A stretch of DNA of 11,499 bases from Chitinophagales bacterium (GTDB taxonomy: Bacteria > Bacteroidota > Bacteroidia > Chitinophagales > JAHDHT01), in contig JAHDHT010000097.1 of NCBI GenBank assembly GCA_020631175.1, positions 1-11,499 of the forward strand, in the 5' to 3' direction. The notes under the pieces were generated by a model. That model was not told where the DNA came from. It ran no database searches and saw only the letters and a list, made by a program, of their open reading frames with translations. The stretch's first letter is position 1, and each line of letters opens with the position of its first letter. The position numbers were made by a program, and so were the translations under genes. Shown in pieces: positions 1-7,800 of this stretch.

Positions 1-1
1 A

Positions 2-544
2 GAAGATGAAGTATTGGTAACCGATCTGAGTGTGTTGACAATAGACAATCAGGTGATACAAATAGGTGAGACTATATCCATCCAAACTATAACAAGTAGT
101 GTCAATTCAGATATTACCTATAGCTGGACAAATAGTGAAACACTTACCTGTGGTGATTGCCCGAATCCTTTTGCTGCACCAGAAAATACAACAACGTATA
201 CCGTGACCGCAACAGATAATGTAACAGGTTGCTCAGCATTAACATCAGTAACTATAGAAGTGGAGTATCCGGATATTTACGTTCCAAATGTCTTCACACC
301 AGATGACGATGGCTTGAATGATGGCTTTAATCCATTAGCAACAGAAGCAGTTAATAATATGCTCTTCAGAGTTTATAACCGTTGGGGAGAATTAGTCTTT
401 GAGACAAGAGATACAGAAACGAAATGGGATGGCACTTTCCATGGGAAAGATTGTAACCCGGGTGTTTTTGTTTGGGTCGTGGTGTATGACTTTATTAACG
501 GAGAGAAAAGAGAACAAAAAGGAAATGTAACCTTACTGAGATAG
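2..544 (+). CDS. T9SS type B (CHU_C / gliding-motility-associated) C-terminal domain protein, 5'-truncated
   Basis: The reading frame is open to the left edge, so this is only the last ~180 residues of a larger secreted protein; the TTG at 14 is not a credible start. The first ~85 residues look like a PKD/Ig-like repeat, with a YSWTNSETLTCGDCPNP segment followed by TTTYTVTATDNVTGC, the usual form of such repeats in Bacteroidota surface proteins. From about 272 to 541 lies a CHU_C domain: IYVPNVFTPDDDGLNDGF, then RVYNRWGELVFE, a WDGTFHGK turn, and the terminal KGNVTLLR. By family knowledge this domain directs export through the outer-membrane type IX machinery and attachment to the cell surface or release. 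The body of the protein, and therefore its function (adhesin, enzyme or structural), lies outside the window. The gene converges on the cold-shock gene and probably ends at the palindromic terminator at 691-722. Confidence 0.93.
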   Translation, partial: EDEVLVTDLSVLTIDNQVIQIGETISIQTITSSVNSDITYSWTNSETLTCGDCPNPFAAPENTTTYTVTATDNVTGCSALTSVTIEVEYPDIYVPNVFTPDDDGLNDGFNPLATEAVNNMLFRVYNRWGELVFETRDTETKWDGTFHGKDCNPGVFVWVVVYDFINGEKREQKGNVTLLR

Positions 545-690
545 ATTGTTGAAGTGAGATGAAAAGATTTTAAACAAGAGAATTTTTGAACAGGTAAGTT
601 TCGGTACTATTTCCGGATTTTGTTCTGTTTTTATAGATTTAACTAGTACAAATTGATATAATACCCTGTAATTTACTCCAATTGAAAAAT

Positions 691-723
691 AAAAAGCCTG
701 TGGCATATGCCACAGGCTTTTTT
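691..723. terminator. Bidirectional intrinsic terminator between convergent genes
   Basis: Positions 691-706 and 707-722 are perfect reverse complements. Each arm has a run of five A or T outside a GC-rich core (GCCTGTGGCAT). In RNA from either strand this gives a stem of about 13 bp with a small CAUAUG-type loop followed by a U tract, so it can stop both the plus-strand surface-protein transcript (gene ends 544) and the minus-strand cold-shock transcript (gene ends 744). It lies much closer to the cold-shock gene (21 nt) than to the other (146 nt). Confidence 0.92.
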
Positions 724-743
724 AATGATTTATTGTTCAGAGT

Positions 744-938
744 TTACTGTACAACTTTCACGTTGATTGCATTCATGCCTTTACGACCTTCCGTTAATTC
801 ATATTCAACGGTGTCGCCTTCACGAACTTCATCAATTAAACCGGATACGTGTACAAAGTACTCTTTTCCTGATTCTTCATCAATAATGAACCCAAATCCT
901 TTTGAGTCATTAAAGAACTTAACTGTTCCTTTTTTCAT
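744..938 (-). CDS. csp: CspA-family cold-shock protein
   Basis: This is a 64-residue single cold-shock domain protein, close to the usual length for the family. It starts at an ATG preceded by an A/T-rich stretch. The nucleic-acid-binding signatures are present: RNP1 KGFGFI at residues 13-18 and an RNP2-type YFVHVS at 27-32. The usual form of the latter is VFVHFS, so Y27 and V31 are mild variants. The GDTVEYELTEGRKGMNAINV tail is typical. Family members bind single-stranded RNA/DNA and melt secondary structure, acting as RNA chaperones or antiterminators in the cytoplasm; some are cold-induced and others constitutive, and sequence alone does not say which. It lies 213 bp downstream of a same-strand DEAD-box helicase, consistent with joint action on structured RNA. 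A strong terminator follows 21 nt after the stop. Confidence 0.97.
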   Translation of the reverse strand: MKKGTVKFFNDSKGFGFIIDEESGKEYFVHVSGLIDEVREGDTVEYELTEGRKGMNAINVKVVQ

Positions 939-1097
939 TTTGTAAAATAATTATGGTAATAAAAAATATAGAGTGAGTCGAACGACTCGTAATTAATTAA
1001 TAGGTAAGAAATATAAAATTGTTAATACTTGTAGCTTTTGTAATACGAAGATGGTGTTTTTAAATAAAATATTGTATTAAAACATCATTTTTTTTCG
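939..1097 (-). promoter_or_regulatory. AT-rich leader of the cold-shock gene with a small hairpin
   Basis: There is no ORF in the ~210 bp between the helicase stop and the cold-shock start. If transcription begins near 1091 (see the candidate promoter), the 5' leader is ~150 nt. That is long for Bacteroidota but characteristic of cold-shock mRNAs in other phyla. The only GC-rich spot is an inverted repeat, GAGTCG (975-980) and CGACTC (983-988), which in minus-strand RNA folds as GAGUC-GUUC-GACUC about 40 nt before the start codon. A regulatory role is inference from position and gene family. Confidence 0.45.
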
Positions 1098-1130
1098 CAA
1101 AATTCACATATACATAACTTTGGAAGTCAA
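1098..1130 (-). promoter_or_regulatory. Candidate Bacteroidota-type promoter for the cold-shock gene
   Basis: Read on the minus strand, GAATTTTG (1105-1098) matches the Bacteroidota -7 box TANNTTTG at five of six fixed positions. A TTG (1130-1128) lies 22 nt upstream of it, an acceptable distance for the -33 box. It sits just downstream of the helicase stop codon, where an independent cold-shock promoter would be expected. The match is imperfect and AT-rich DNA yields chance matches. Confidence 0.3.
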
Positions 1131-1151
1131 GCAAATAGTTCCGTTAAGGCA

Positions 1152-2888
1152 CTAATTATCTCGATTTACACGTAATTTTCGCCCATCATCCAATGTTATT
1201 TTATTCAAAGAAGCTTTGATTTTATGGGCAGCATCCCGGTCTACTTCAAAGAAACTATACGATTTTAAAATGTCAATTTTGCCAATATCCTTCTTCTTTA
1301 AACCCGCCAGAGAAGACATTAAATCCACTAAATCTTTTTTATCAAGTTTGTCTCGTTTGCCAAGATTGATAAAATATCGGGGCGATTGATTGTTCTTTGA
1401 ATTTTTCTTTCCGTCTCGAGGCTTGGAATCTTTCGACCGTCGATCCTTACGCTCAGACCGATCCCTGCGATCAGACCTATCAGATCGCTCAGATCGATTT
1501 GATTTTCCATTTTTATCCTTCCGTCGCTCTTTCGATTTCCGATCTTTTTTACCCTTTCCTTCCGAAAGGTCTTCCTTTATTTCCTTATCCGCATTCAAAT
1601 TTAATTTCGACAGTTCACGCGACACCACCTTGGCAATCAACTCCTCCTTAGATAAATTCGCAAACAGCATGTTCATTTGCTCAAGCAATGTATCAGAAAC
1701 AAAACCTTTTGTTTTTTGCTGTAACAAACGCACGCCAAAATGCTGCATTCTATTTTCAGCAATTAAAGCAACAGCTGGCACAGCAATTTTTTCAAAATTA
1801 ATTTTTAGCTTTTTCTCAAGCTGTCGAATTTTAAATTGTTCTTTGCGGTTAACAAAAGCAATCGAAACACCATGCTTTCCGGCACGCGCTGTCCGACCAC
1901 TACGATGCGTATAATAAGCCATATCATCCGGCAAAGTCATATGAAAAACATGACTCAAATCATTTACATCAATCCCTCTTGCAGCAACATCAGTAGCAAT
2001 AACAACCTCTAACTGATGGTTCTTAAATCGCTTCATAACATGGTCTCGCTGATTTTGATTTAAGTCACCATGTAAAGCTTCCGTTTTATAATTACGTGCC
2101 TTTAAAATATCAGCCAGGTTTTTAGTTTCTCGACGCGTACGGCAAAAAATTAAAGCACGCATATCTTCATGAATATCCAGAAACCGACTTAAAGCCTCAA
2201 TCTTATCCGCATTTTTCACAGAAACAAACTGATGCTCAATATTTTTATTCATTTCATTTTTAGCACTAACACGAACCTCAAAAGGATCATCCATGTAATT
2301 AGAAATGATTTTTTTAATGCCGGCAGGCAAAGTCGCAGAAAATAACCAGACCAATTTATCTTCAGGAGTATAAGAAAGAATTTCATCCAACTCATCCTTA
2401 AAACCCATATTCAACATCTCATCCGCCTCATCAAGAATTAAACAACTCAATTCATCCAGATAAAGCGCTTTGCGTTTAATTAAATCAATCAAACGGCCCG
2501 GCGTAGCAACAATAATTTGTGTAGGTTTTTTAAGCGCTTTAATTTGCTGACCAATATTCGCACCACCAAAAACAGGAAGCACATTTAAACCCTTTACATA
2601 TTTGCTAAACGTTTGCAACTGCTCAGCAATTTGCTGGCAAAGCTCACGCGTAGGCGCAAGTACAAGCGCCTGAGTATGTCTTGATTCAACCTCAACCTTT
2701 TCAATCAAAGGAAGCCCAAACGCAGCAGTCTTACCTGTTCCGGTTTGCGCCTGACCAATAAAATCTATAAATTCAGTAAGTAATACAGGAATTGCCTCAG
2801 CCTGAATTTCACTAGGCTGCTCAAATCCAATCTCTGCTAAAACTTTCAAGACCGGCTCGCTCAGTCCAAGTGATTCAAATGTTTTCAA
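1152..2888 (-). CDS. deaD: DEAD-box ATP-dependent RNA helicase (DeaD/CsdA-like) with DbpA-type RNA-binding domain
   Basis: A 578-residue protein with the full DEAD-box motif set: Q-motif region (FESLGL to EIQAEAIP, 4-34), motif I AQTGTGKT (47-54), Ia PTREL (79-83), Ib TPGR (129-132), II DEAD (153-156), III SAT (184-186), IV LIFCRT (246-251), V ATDVAARGID (298-307) and VI HRSGRTARAG (328-337). No catalytic residue is missing. After a linker there is a very basic, low-complexity segment (443-501) rich in RS/RD/RE dipeptides. A C-terminal domain follows (502-578, starting SPRYFINLGKRDKL) that resembles the DbpA RNA-binding fold of DeaD/CsdA/DbpA helicases. The expected role is ATP-driven unwinding of short RNA duplexes in ribosome assembly or mRNA turnover, especially at low temperature. 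The start must be TTG at 2888: an in-frame stop lies four codons upstream, the only alternative is ATT, and there is no early ATG. It is followed on the same strand by the cold-shock gene. Confidence 0.96.
   Translation of the reverse strand: MKTFESLGLSEPVLKVLAEIGFEQPSEIQAEAIPVLLTEFIDFIGQAQTGTGKTAAFGLPLIEKVEVESRHTQALVLAPTRELCQQIAEQLQTFSKYVKGLNVLPVFGGANIGQQIKALKKPTQIIVATPGRLIDLIKRKALYLDELSCLILDEADEMLNMGFKDELDEILSYTPEDKLVWLFSATLPAGIKKIISNYMDDPFEVRVSAKNEMNKNIEHQFVSVKNADKIEALSRFLDIHEDMRALIFCRTRRETKNLADILKARNYKTEALHGDLNQNQRDHVMKRFKNHQLEVVIATDVAARGIDVNDLSHVFHMTLPDDMAYYTHRSGRTARAGKHGVSIAFVNRKEQFKIRQLEKKLKINFEKIAVPAVALIAENRMQHFGVRLLQQKTKGFVSDTLLEQMNMLFANLSKEELIAKVVSRELSKLNLNADKEIKEDLSEGKGKKDRKSKERRKDKNGKSNRSERSDRSDRRDRSERKDRRSKDSKPRDGKKNSKNNQSPRYFINLGKRDKLDKKDLVDLMSSLAGLKKKDIGKIDILKSYSFFEVDRDAAHKIKASLNKITLDDGRKLRVNRDN
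1386..1562 (-). repeat. Low-complexity RS/RD/RE-rich coding tract in the helicase
   Basis: This tract encodes helicase residues 443-501. Its core is a run of S-D/E-R-like tripeptides (RSERSDRSDRRDRSER), encoded by degenerate repeats of the type GATCTGAGC/GATCTGATA/GATCGGTCT. It separates the RecA-like core from the RNA-binding domain. Basic disordered tails of this kind are known in bacterial DEAD-box proteins to increase RNA affinity and can promote condensation. Tract length is likely to vary between relatives. Confidence 0.8.
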
Positions 2889-2905
2889 AATATTCGTTTA
2901 TGCCG

Positions 2906-2913
2906 CAAAGGTA
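2906..2913 (-). promoter_or_regulatory. Bacteroidota -7 promoter box of the helicase gene
   Basis: On the minus strand TACCTTTG is a perfect match to TANNTTTG, the -7 element recognised by the Bacteroidota primary sigma factor. It ends 18 nt before the TTG start, so the mRNA leader would be only about 10-14 nt. No convincing TTTG -33 box lies at the usual distance. The box supports the TTG at 2888 as the translation start. Confidence 0.6.
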
Positions 2914-2950
2914 CACTTATAAATAGATTAATCATTTTGTTGATTTGAAA

Positions 2951-3112
2951 GGACAATCCGGTGCTCGCATCCGGCTGCCTCCCCGCTATCCGTTGCAACG
3001 CGCAAAAACCTCAGGCACTTCAGCATCTGCTTTTTTAGTCTTCCTCCGTCAGCCGTCAAAAAACAGTGCTTCAGGCATTCGGCTTTCACGGGTTTCCACT
3101 GCTATCGGGCTT
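2951..3112. repeat. GC-rich intergenic element with internal imperfect repeats
   Basis: About 160 bp that are markedly GC-richer than the flanking AT-rich DNA, lying between two divergent genes. Two halves resemble each other. The first (2960-2991) runs GTGCT..GCATCCGGCT..CCGCTATCCG and the second (3066-3109) GTGCT..GCATTCGGCT..CTGCTATCGGG. TCAGGCA also occurs twice (3011 and 3071). A CTGCTTTTTT stretch (3026-3035) can pair imperfectly with AAAAAACAG (3059-3067). A 64-codon frame crosses the element, but it has no recognisable protein signature and its composition follows the element rather than a gene. From general impression it resembles dispersed intergenic repeats found in Bacteroidota genomes; copy number cannot be seen from one window. 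Confidence 0.5.
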
Positions 3113-3164
3113 ATTTTAATTGGATCAGCAACGATTTAGATGGTTCCTGTTTTAATCGAAAAGA

Positions 3165-3187
3165 AACTATCTTGTAGAGAGATAGTT
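3165..3187 (+). promoter_or_regulatory. Inverted repeat immediately upstream of the helical-repeat gene start
   Basis: AACTATCT (3165-3172) and AGATAGTT (3180-3187) are perfect 8-bp inverted repeats with a 7-nt spacer (TGTAGAG), ending 7 nt before the ATG at 3195. In RNA this hairpin would occupy the ribosome-binding region. As DNA it could be an operator for a dimeric repressor. No T tract follows, so it is not an intrinsic terminator. Which role applies, if either, is undetermined. Confidence 0.5.
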
Positions 3188-3194
3188 GTTGCAA

Positions 3195-4673
3195 ATGAAT
3201 CAAAATGATGCTCTATACAGACTAATTAAAACCTTATCAAGAGGAGAGAAAAGAGCTGTTCAGTTTTATCTCAATAATTACGATAAAAAAGGGGAAAATG
3301 CATTGCAACTTTTATTTAAAGAATTAAACAAAAAAACATCCTTATCAAACCAACAACTCAATCAATGGCATTCAACACAAAAATTTAAAACCAGACTCTC
3401 AGTTTTAAAATCAAAATTATTCAAAGCAATTCTTGAATCAATATCAGGTCAGATAAGCTTCGGAAATAACCCTGTCGGAAAAATAAAACAATACAGTAAT
3501 TATTCATTCATACTATTTCAAAGGGGATTATTTAAAGACTCGGTTAATTATCTCCTTAAAGCAAAAGAGGTAGCATTAGAAATACAAAATTATTTTGAAC
3601 TAGTTCCATTAATTAAACAGGAACAAGAAATTTCCAGACACTTTTTATCAATAAAAAGCTACGAAGAAAAAATAAAATTCCTTAATGAAGAGTTAAAAAC
3701 CGCACAGTTTCACATTCAAACAGAATGGCAATTTGTAGAATTGCACAAAGAGTTGAATAAAATATACAGACGTCTTGATAAACCTAAAACACAAAGTGAA
3801 AAAATAATTTATAAAAAGTTTTTTTCAAATGATTTGTTAAAGAGAGATAATATAAAGTGGTCAAGAAATGCTAAAGCATATTATTTTAATTTAAAGATGT
3901 TTTACCACTCAATTTCCGGTAAGACGGAAACAGCTTTAAAATTTGCAGAAAAAAATGCGAATATTTTAAACCCATCAAATGAATATGATAAATATATTCC
4001 TGAAATGTATTTAGTCGCATTAAACAATTTGTTAATTCTAAATGTAGAAAGTCTTAATAAAAAATCGTTTTTATCAGTTTTAAAACAATTAGACGTTTTT
4101 GCAGAAAAAGCTTCATTTCTTAATGAGTTTCAGTTGAGAAGGATTTTTGAAATAAAATATTCTGCATTGCTTCAGTTTTATTTAAAAACAGATGAATTTA
4201 AAAAGGGATTTAATTTAAAGAATGAAATAATAAATGGAATAGAAAAATATAAATTTTTAGGCTTAGGGCAATATAGAATATTACGCTTTTATTTTAACCT
4301 AGCTGTAACTTCTTTTTATGCAGATAACATGATATCTGCGCATCAATTAGTAAAAAAGGCAATTGACTTAAAAGATACAAATACATCTTTGTCAACACTT
4401 ATTTACTGCCGGATATTTGATTTAATTCTTCATTATCAAAAAGGTGATTATTTGTATTTAGCAAATCAAACCAAAAATGTAAAACGATACATTAAAAAAC
4501 AAAACCGGGTAGGAAAAGCAGAACAACTGATTTTGAATTTTCTTTCTAATGCCTATAAAAACAGCTTTAGTGAAAAGAATGAAATAAACATCCTGGAAAC
4601 TGAATTAAGAAAGCTGGAAGAAACAGAAATCTTGCAAGTATTACCCATTTATAAATGGCTGCAACACAGCTAA
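3195..4673 (+). CDS. Helical-repeat (TPR-like) protein of unknown function
   Basis: A 492-residue protein, Lys/Asn/Phe-rich and predicted almost all alpha-helical, with no signal peptide or membrane segment, so probably cytoplasmic. ATG 3195 is preferred over the in-frame TTGs at 3186 and 3189, which overlap the upstream hairpin. The N-terminal ~85 residues form a compact module with the pattern L-x-x-LIKTLSRGEKR-x-x-x-F (motif at residues 14-20) followed by LLFKELNK and a basic helix (KFKTRLSVLKSKLFKAIL). After it come paired helices resembling tetratricopeptide repeats, for example GLFKDSVNYLLKAKEVALE at 111-129. I associate this architecture (N-terminal sL-x-sEKR-F module plus helical repeats) with a common uncharacterised Bacteroidota family; no enzyme motif is visible. 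It precedes the large surface-protein gene by 177 bp on the same strand. A scaffold or regulatory role is possible but unproven. Confidence 0.85.
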   Translation: MNQNDALYRLIKTLSRGEKRAVQFYLNNYDKKGENALQLLFKELNKKTSLSNQQLNQWHSTQKFKTRLSVLKSKLFKAILESISGQISFGNNPVGKIKQYSNYSFILFQRGLFKDSVNYLLKAKEVALEIQNYFELVPLIKQEQEISRHFLSIKSYEEKIKFLNEELKTAQFHIQTEWQFVELHKELNKIYRRLDKPKTQSEKIIYKKFFSNDLLKRDNIKWSRNAKAYYFNLKMFYHSISGKTETALKFAEKNANILNPSNEYDKYIPEMYLVALNNLLILNVESLNKKSFLSVLKQLDVFAEKASFLNEFQLRRIFEIKYSALLQFYLKTDEFKKGFNLKNEIINGIEKYKFLGLGQYRILRFYFNLAVTSFYADNMISAHQLVKKAIDLKDTNTSLSTLIYCRIFDLILHYQKGDYLYLANQTKNVKRYIKKQNRVGKAEQLILNFLSNAYKNSFSEKNEINILETELRKLEETEILQVLPIYKWLQHS

Positions 4674-4850
4674 AAAAGTACAAATCAGCATAAATGTTTT
4701 TAATCATAACTGGCTGATAAACAAACCTATATACATATCGTTGTCAAAATTTTAGAAGTTTTAAATAGTGATTTTATCTAAATAATTGATAAAGGAAAAA
4801 CCTTATATCAATTTATCTTTCAATGTTAATCAACCTTGAAAAAACCAATT

Positions 4851-7800
4851 ATGCACTTCTTATCGCAATTGAATAAGCAATTATCACTTTGCTTATTAAT
4901 CATACTCCTTTACTCTGTTAATATATTTGCTCAATGTCCGGCTCAATTCGCTATCGATGGAAATGTTTGGTTCGGAATATCAGATAATTCTGCTAACTAC
5001 GACTCAAGCCAACCTTTAGGATCGTTTGATAATCCATTAACAGACTGGAATTCAGGTACACCTAGTGTTTTGGAAGCAATCACCGATTGCGCAGGTCCAA
5101 TTACAATCTCATTTAGAGAATGTTATTATAATACGGATGCAGCATTCGGTGATGTAAACTGGGTTCAGGAAGACCTGAATGATAATGTTACTATCAACGG
5201 TAATGGAGCTTTGTTAGAGAACCTATCAGCCGGATCACGATGGCTCTTAATTGCAGAACATGATAATTGGACGGTGAATGATCTTACCCTTACGGGTTGG
5301 AACGGAACAGATGGTGGAGCAATTGCCGTTTATGCAAGTACAAACGTAACACTGAATAGTGTAATTTTTGATAACAACCCTACAACGACACCTTTAAGAA
5401 TTGATGTAGGCGATAACTTTGTTTATGGTTATGGTAATACATCAGTGGTTTTAAATGATTGTGTGTTTTCAAATAATCCTCCTGTTTCAGAAACAGTTTC
5501 AACGGGAGGTATGGAAATTGACCATACCGCTAATTCCGGTAACTGGACATTAGATGTCGATATAAATAATACCGTTTTCTCATGTAATGCACGTCAAGGT
5601 TTTGGAGGTGCATTAACAATTGAGAATGATCAGGATATGGCACTAACTGTTGATATTTCAGGATGTTCTTTTGAAAATAATCATGGTGATGCAAACTCAG
5701 GCGATGGCGGTGCAATTTATGTTGAAGGAGAAAACACCATTTTTACTGTTGATGGAACCTTGTTTTCATGCAATGATTCTGAAGGCTCTGTAGGAAACGC
5801 CGGTGGCGGTGCAATTCGGATTTTTGATGGACCTACTTCAACAATTTCAAATTGTACATTTTATAATAACTCTGTAGGTGGCTTGGGAGGATACGGCGGT
5901 GCAATTAACTTTGGTACTGTCGGTCCAACCGGTCCTCTTAATATAAGTAATACGATATTTGTCGAAAATGCCTCAGAAAGAGGCGGTGCTTTATACCTTG
6001 AAGGGGGTACAACATCAAATTGTACTGATTGTTTGTTTTTGAATAATTCTGTTATTGCTCCCGGCACAACCGGAGGAGCAGTATTTTTAGATAGCGGCGC
6101 AGGATTTACCGTTTCGAATACCACCTTTACAGGAAATAGCCCCGATGATGTAAATGCGACTTATACCGATAATGGAGGAAGCTCTTCTCTATCAGATCCT
6201 GGTATCACTGCATGTGAAGGATGTTTTATGTTGCCACCTCCTGGCTGTGATGCCTCTGAATCTGAATTGGCTTTGAATTGTATATTCTTCTGTTCAACAG
6301 GTCCCGATAACGCTTCAGCTACAGGAGCCGCTGATCTAGAAATCGATATTTCAAACTTTACTGCACCGACCTGTACAGATCCTCAGGATTATACTTTTGC
6401 ATATTTAATTGTAGATGCTGCCGGAAACATTGTTTGTGAAGGAACAGCAACTGATTCTACACCGGATGATGGAACACCGGATGCTACAGATGTGGCAGTT
6501 CAGGATAATATATCATGCCCGGGTTTAACTCCTGGTGATTATACAGTTGTTGGCTATCATTACTTAACTGCAGATCCATCAGTCACCATACCTTTTATTG
6601 GTCAAGCCTTAACAGATATTCAAACCTCAGGTGCTTGTGGTGTCGACGGCACAGCCGCTACCTTTACCGTTTTAAATCCAATTGTTGTTGATGTTCAAAC
6701 ATCTTGTCCGGCTGTTCCGGATGGTACTTTCCTTGCTGATATTACAATAACTGGTGGTTACCCGGAAGAAGCAAGCGCAGGAACTTATACACTTACAACT
6801 AATTTTGGAACAAGTATCTATACTTATAATACACCGATTACTGGTCAATCATTTACAGCTGGACAAACGGTAGACGTAACAGTTACTGCTGATGGAAATT
6901 CTACAAATACGGGCTGTCTTGATTGTATGAATGCCTTAGTCTCGGAAGTAGACCCTGGATGTGTTGTAGAAGCCGATTTATCTCTTACTAAAACAGTAGA
7001 CAATGCTACACCTGATGTTGGTGGAACAGTAACCTTTACCATCACCGTTACGAATAACGGTCCCGATGACGCTACTGGTGTTGCAGTGCAGGATGTTGTT
7101 CCTTCGGGTTATACGAATATTACGAATATAAGTGGAACGGGAAGCTATACAGCACCCAATATTGATTGGACAGGTTTAAGTATTGCTAATGGAGCTTCGG
7201 CTACATTAACTTTTGAAGCGGATGTATTAGCTACCGGTGATTACGTAAATATTGCTTCAGTTAGTGCATCAGATCAGGGCGATCTGGATTCAATGCCTGG
7301 CAACCCTGCCGATAGTGATGGTATGGGTGGCATAGGTTTTGCCGACCCGGATGATACACAGGATGCAAATGACGAAGATGACGGTGATGATGCAAGTGTT
7401 GTTCCTGTCTTTCCTATTTTGTCAACGGATAAAACATCGGTTGCTGATGCGGCGGGCGATGGCATCTTACAACAGGATAGCGGAGAACAAATAGACTATA
7501 CTATTACATTAACGAATAGCGGAACAGGCGATGCTTTCAATGTTATATTCACAGATGCAATTCCTGCAGGTTCGACCTTAGTTGCCGGCACAGGCAACTG
7601 GTCATCTTCAGATGGAAGTTCAGGTACCTTTGCAGATGGCGATCCATTAACGGGTAGCGTAGGGGATGTTAGTCCTGCTGAAACAGTAACGGTGACCTTC
7701 TCGGTAACAATAAACAACGGAGCTACCGGAACGATCGATAATCAGGCATTATTTAGTTCAGATAATCACACCGATGTAAATTCTGATGATCCGAATGATC

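Noticed and set aside
682..945. Plus-strand frame across the terminator and cold-shock gene
   Set aside because: Antisense to a clearly recognised cold-shock domain and runs through the palindromic terminator.
1390..1914. Plus-strand frame antisense to the helicase 3' half
   Set aside because: Its Arg/Ser-rich look is the complement of the helicase RS-like tract; the minus strand carries the intact DEAD-box motifs.
2945..3139. 64-codon plus-strand frame in the GC-rich intergenic element
   Set aside because: No domain or codon pattern; the composition follows the repeat-like element, and the frame ends before the real gene. Best treated as a spurious gene call.
4684..4718. ATCAGC/GCTGAT inverted repeat after the first helical-repeat gene as a terminator
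   Set aside because: Only 6 bp with a 23-nt spacer and no T tract; too weak to call as a terminator or operator.
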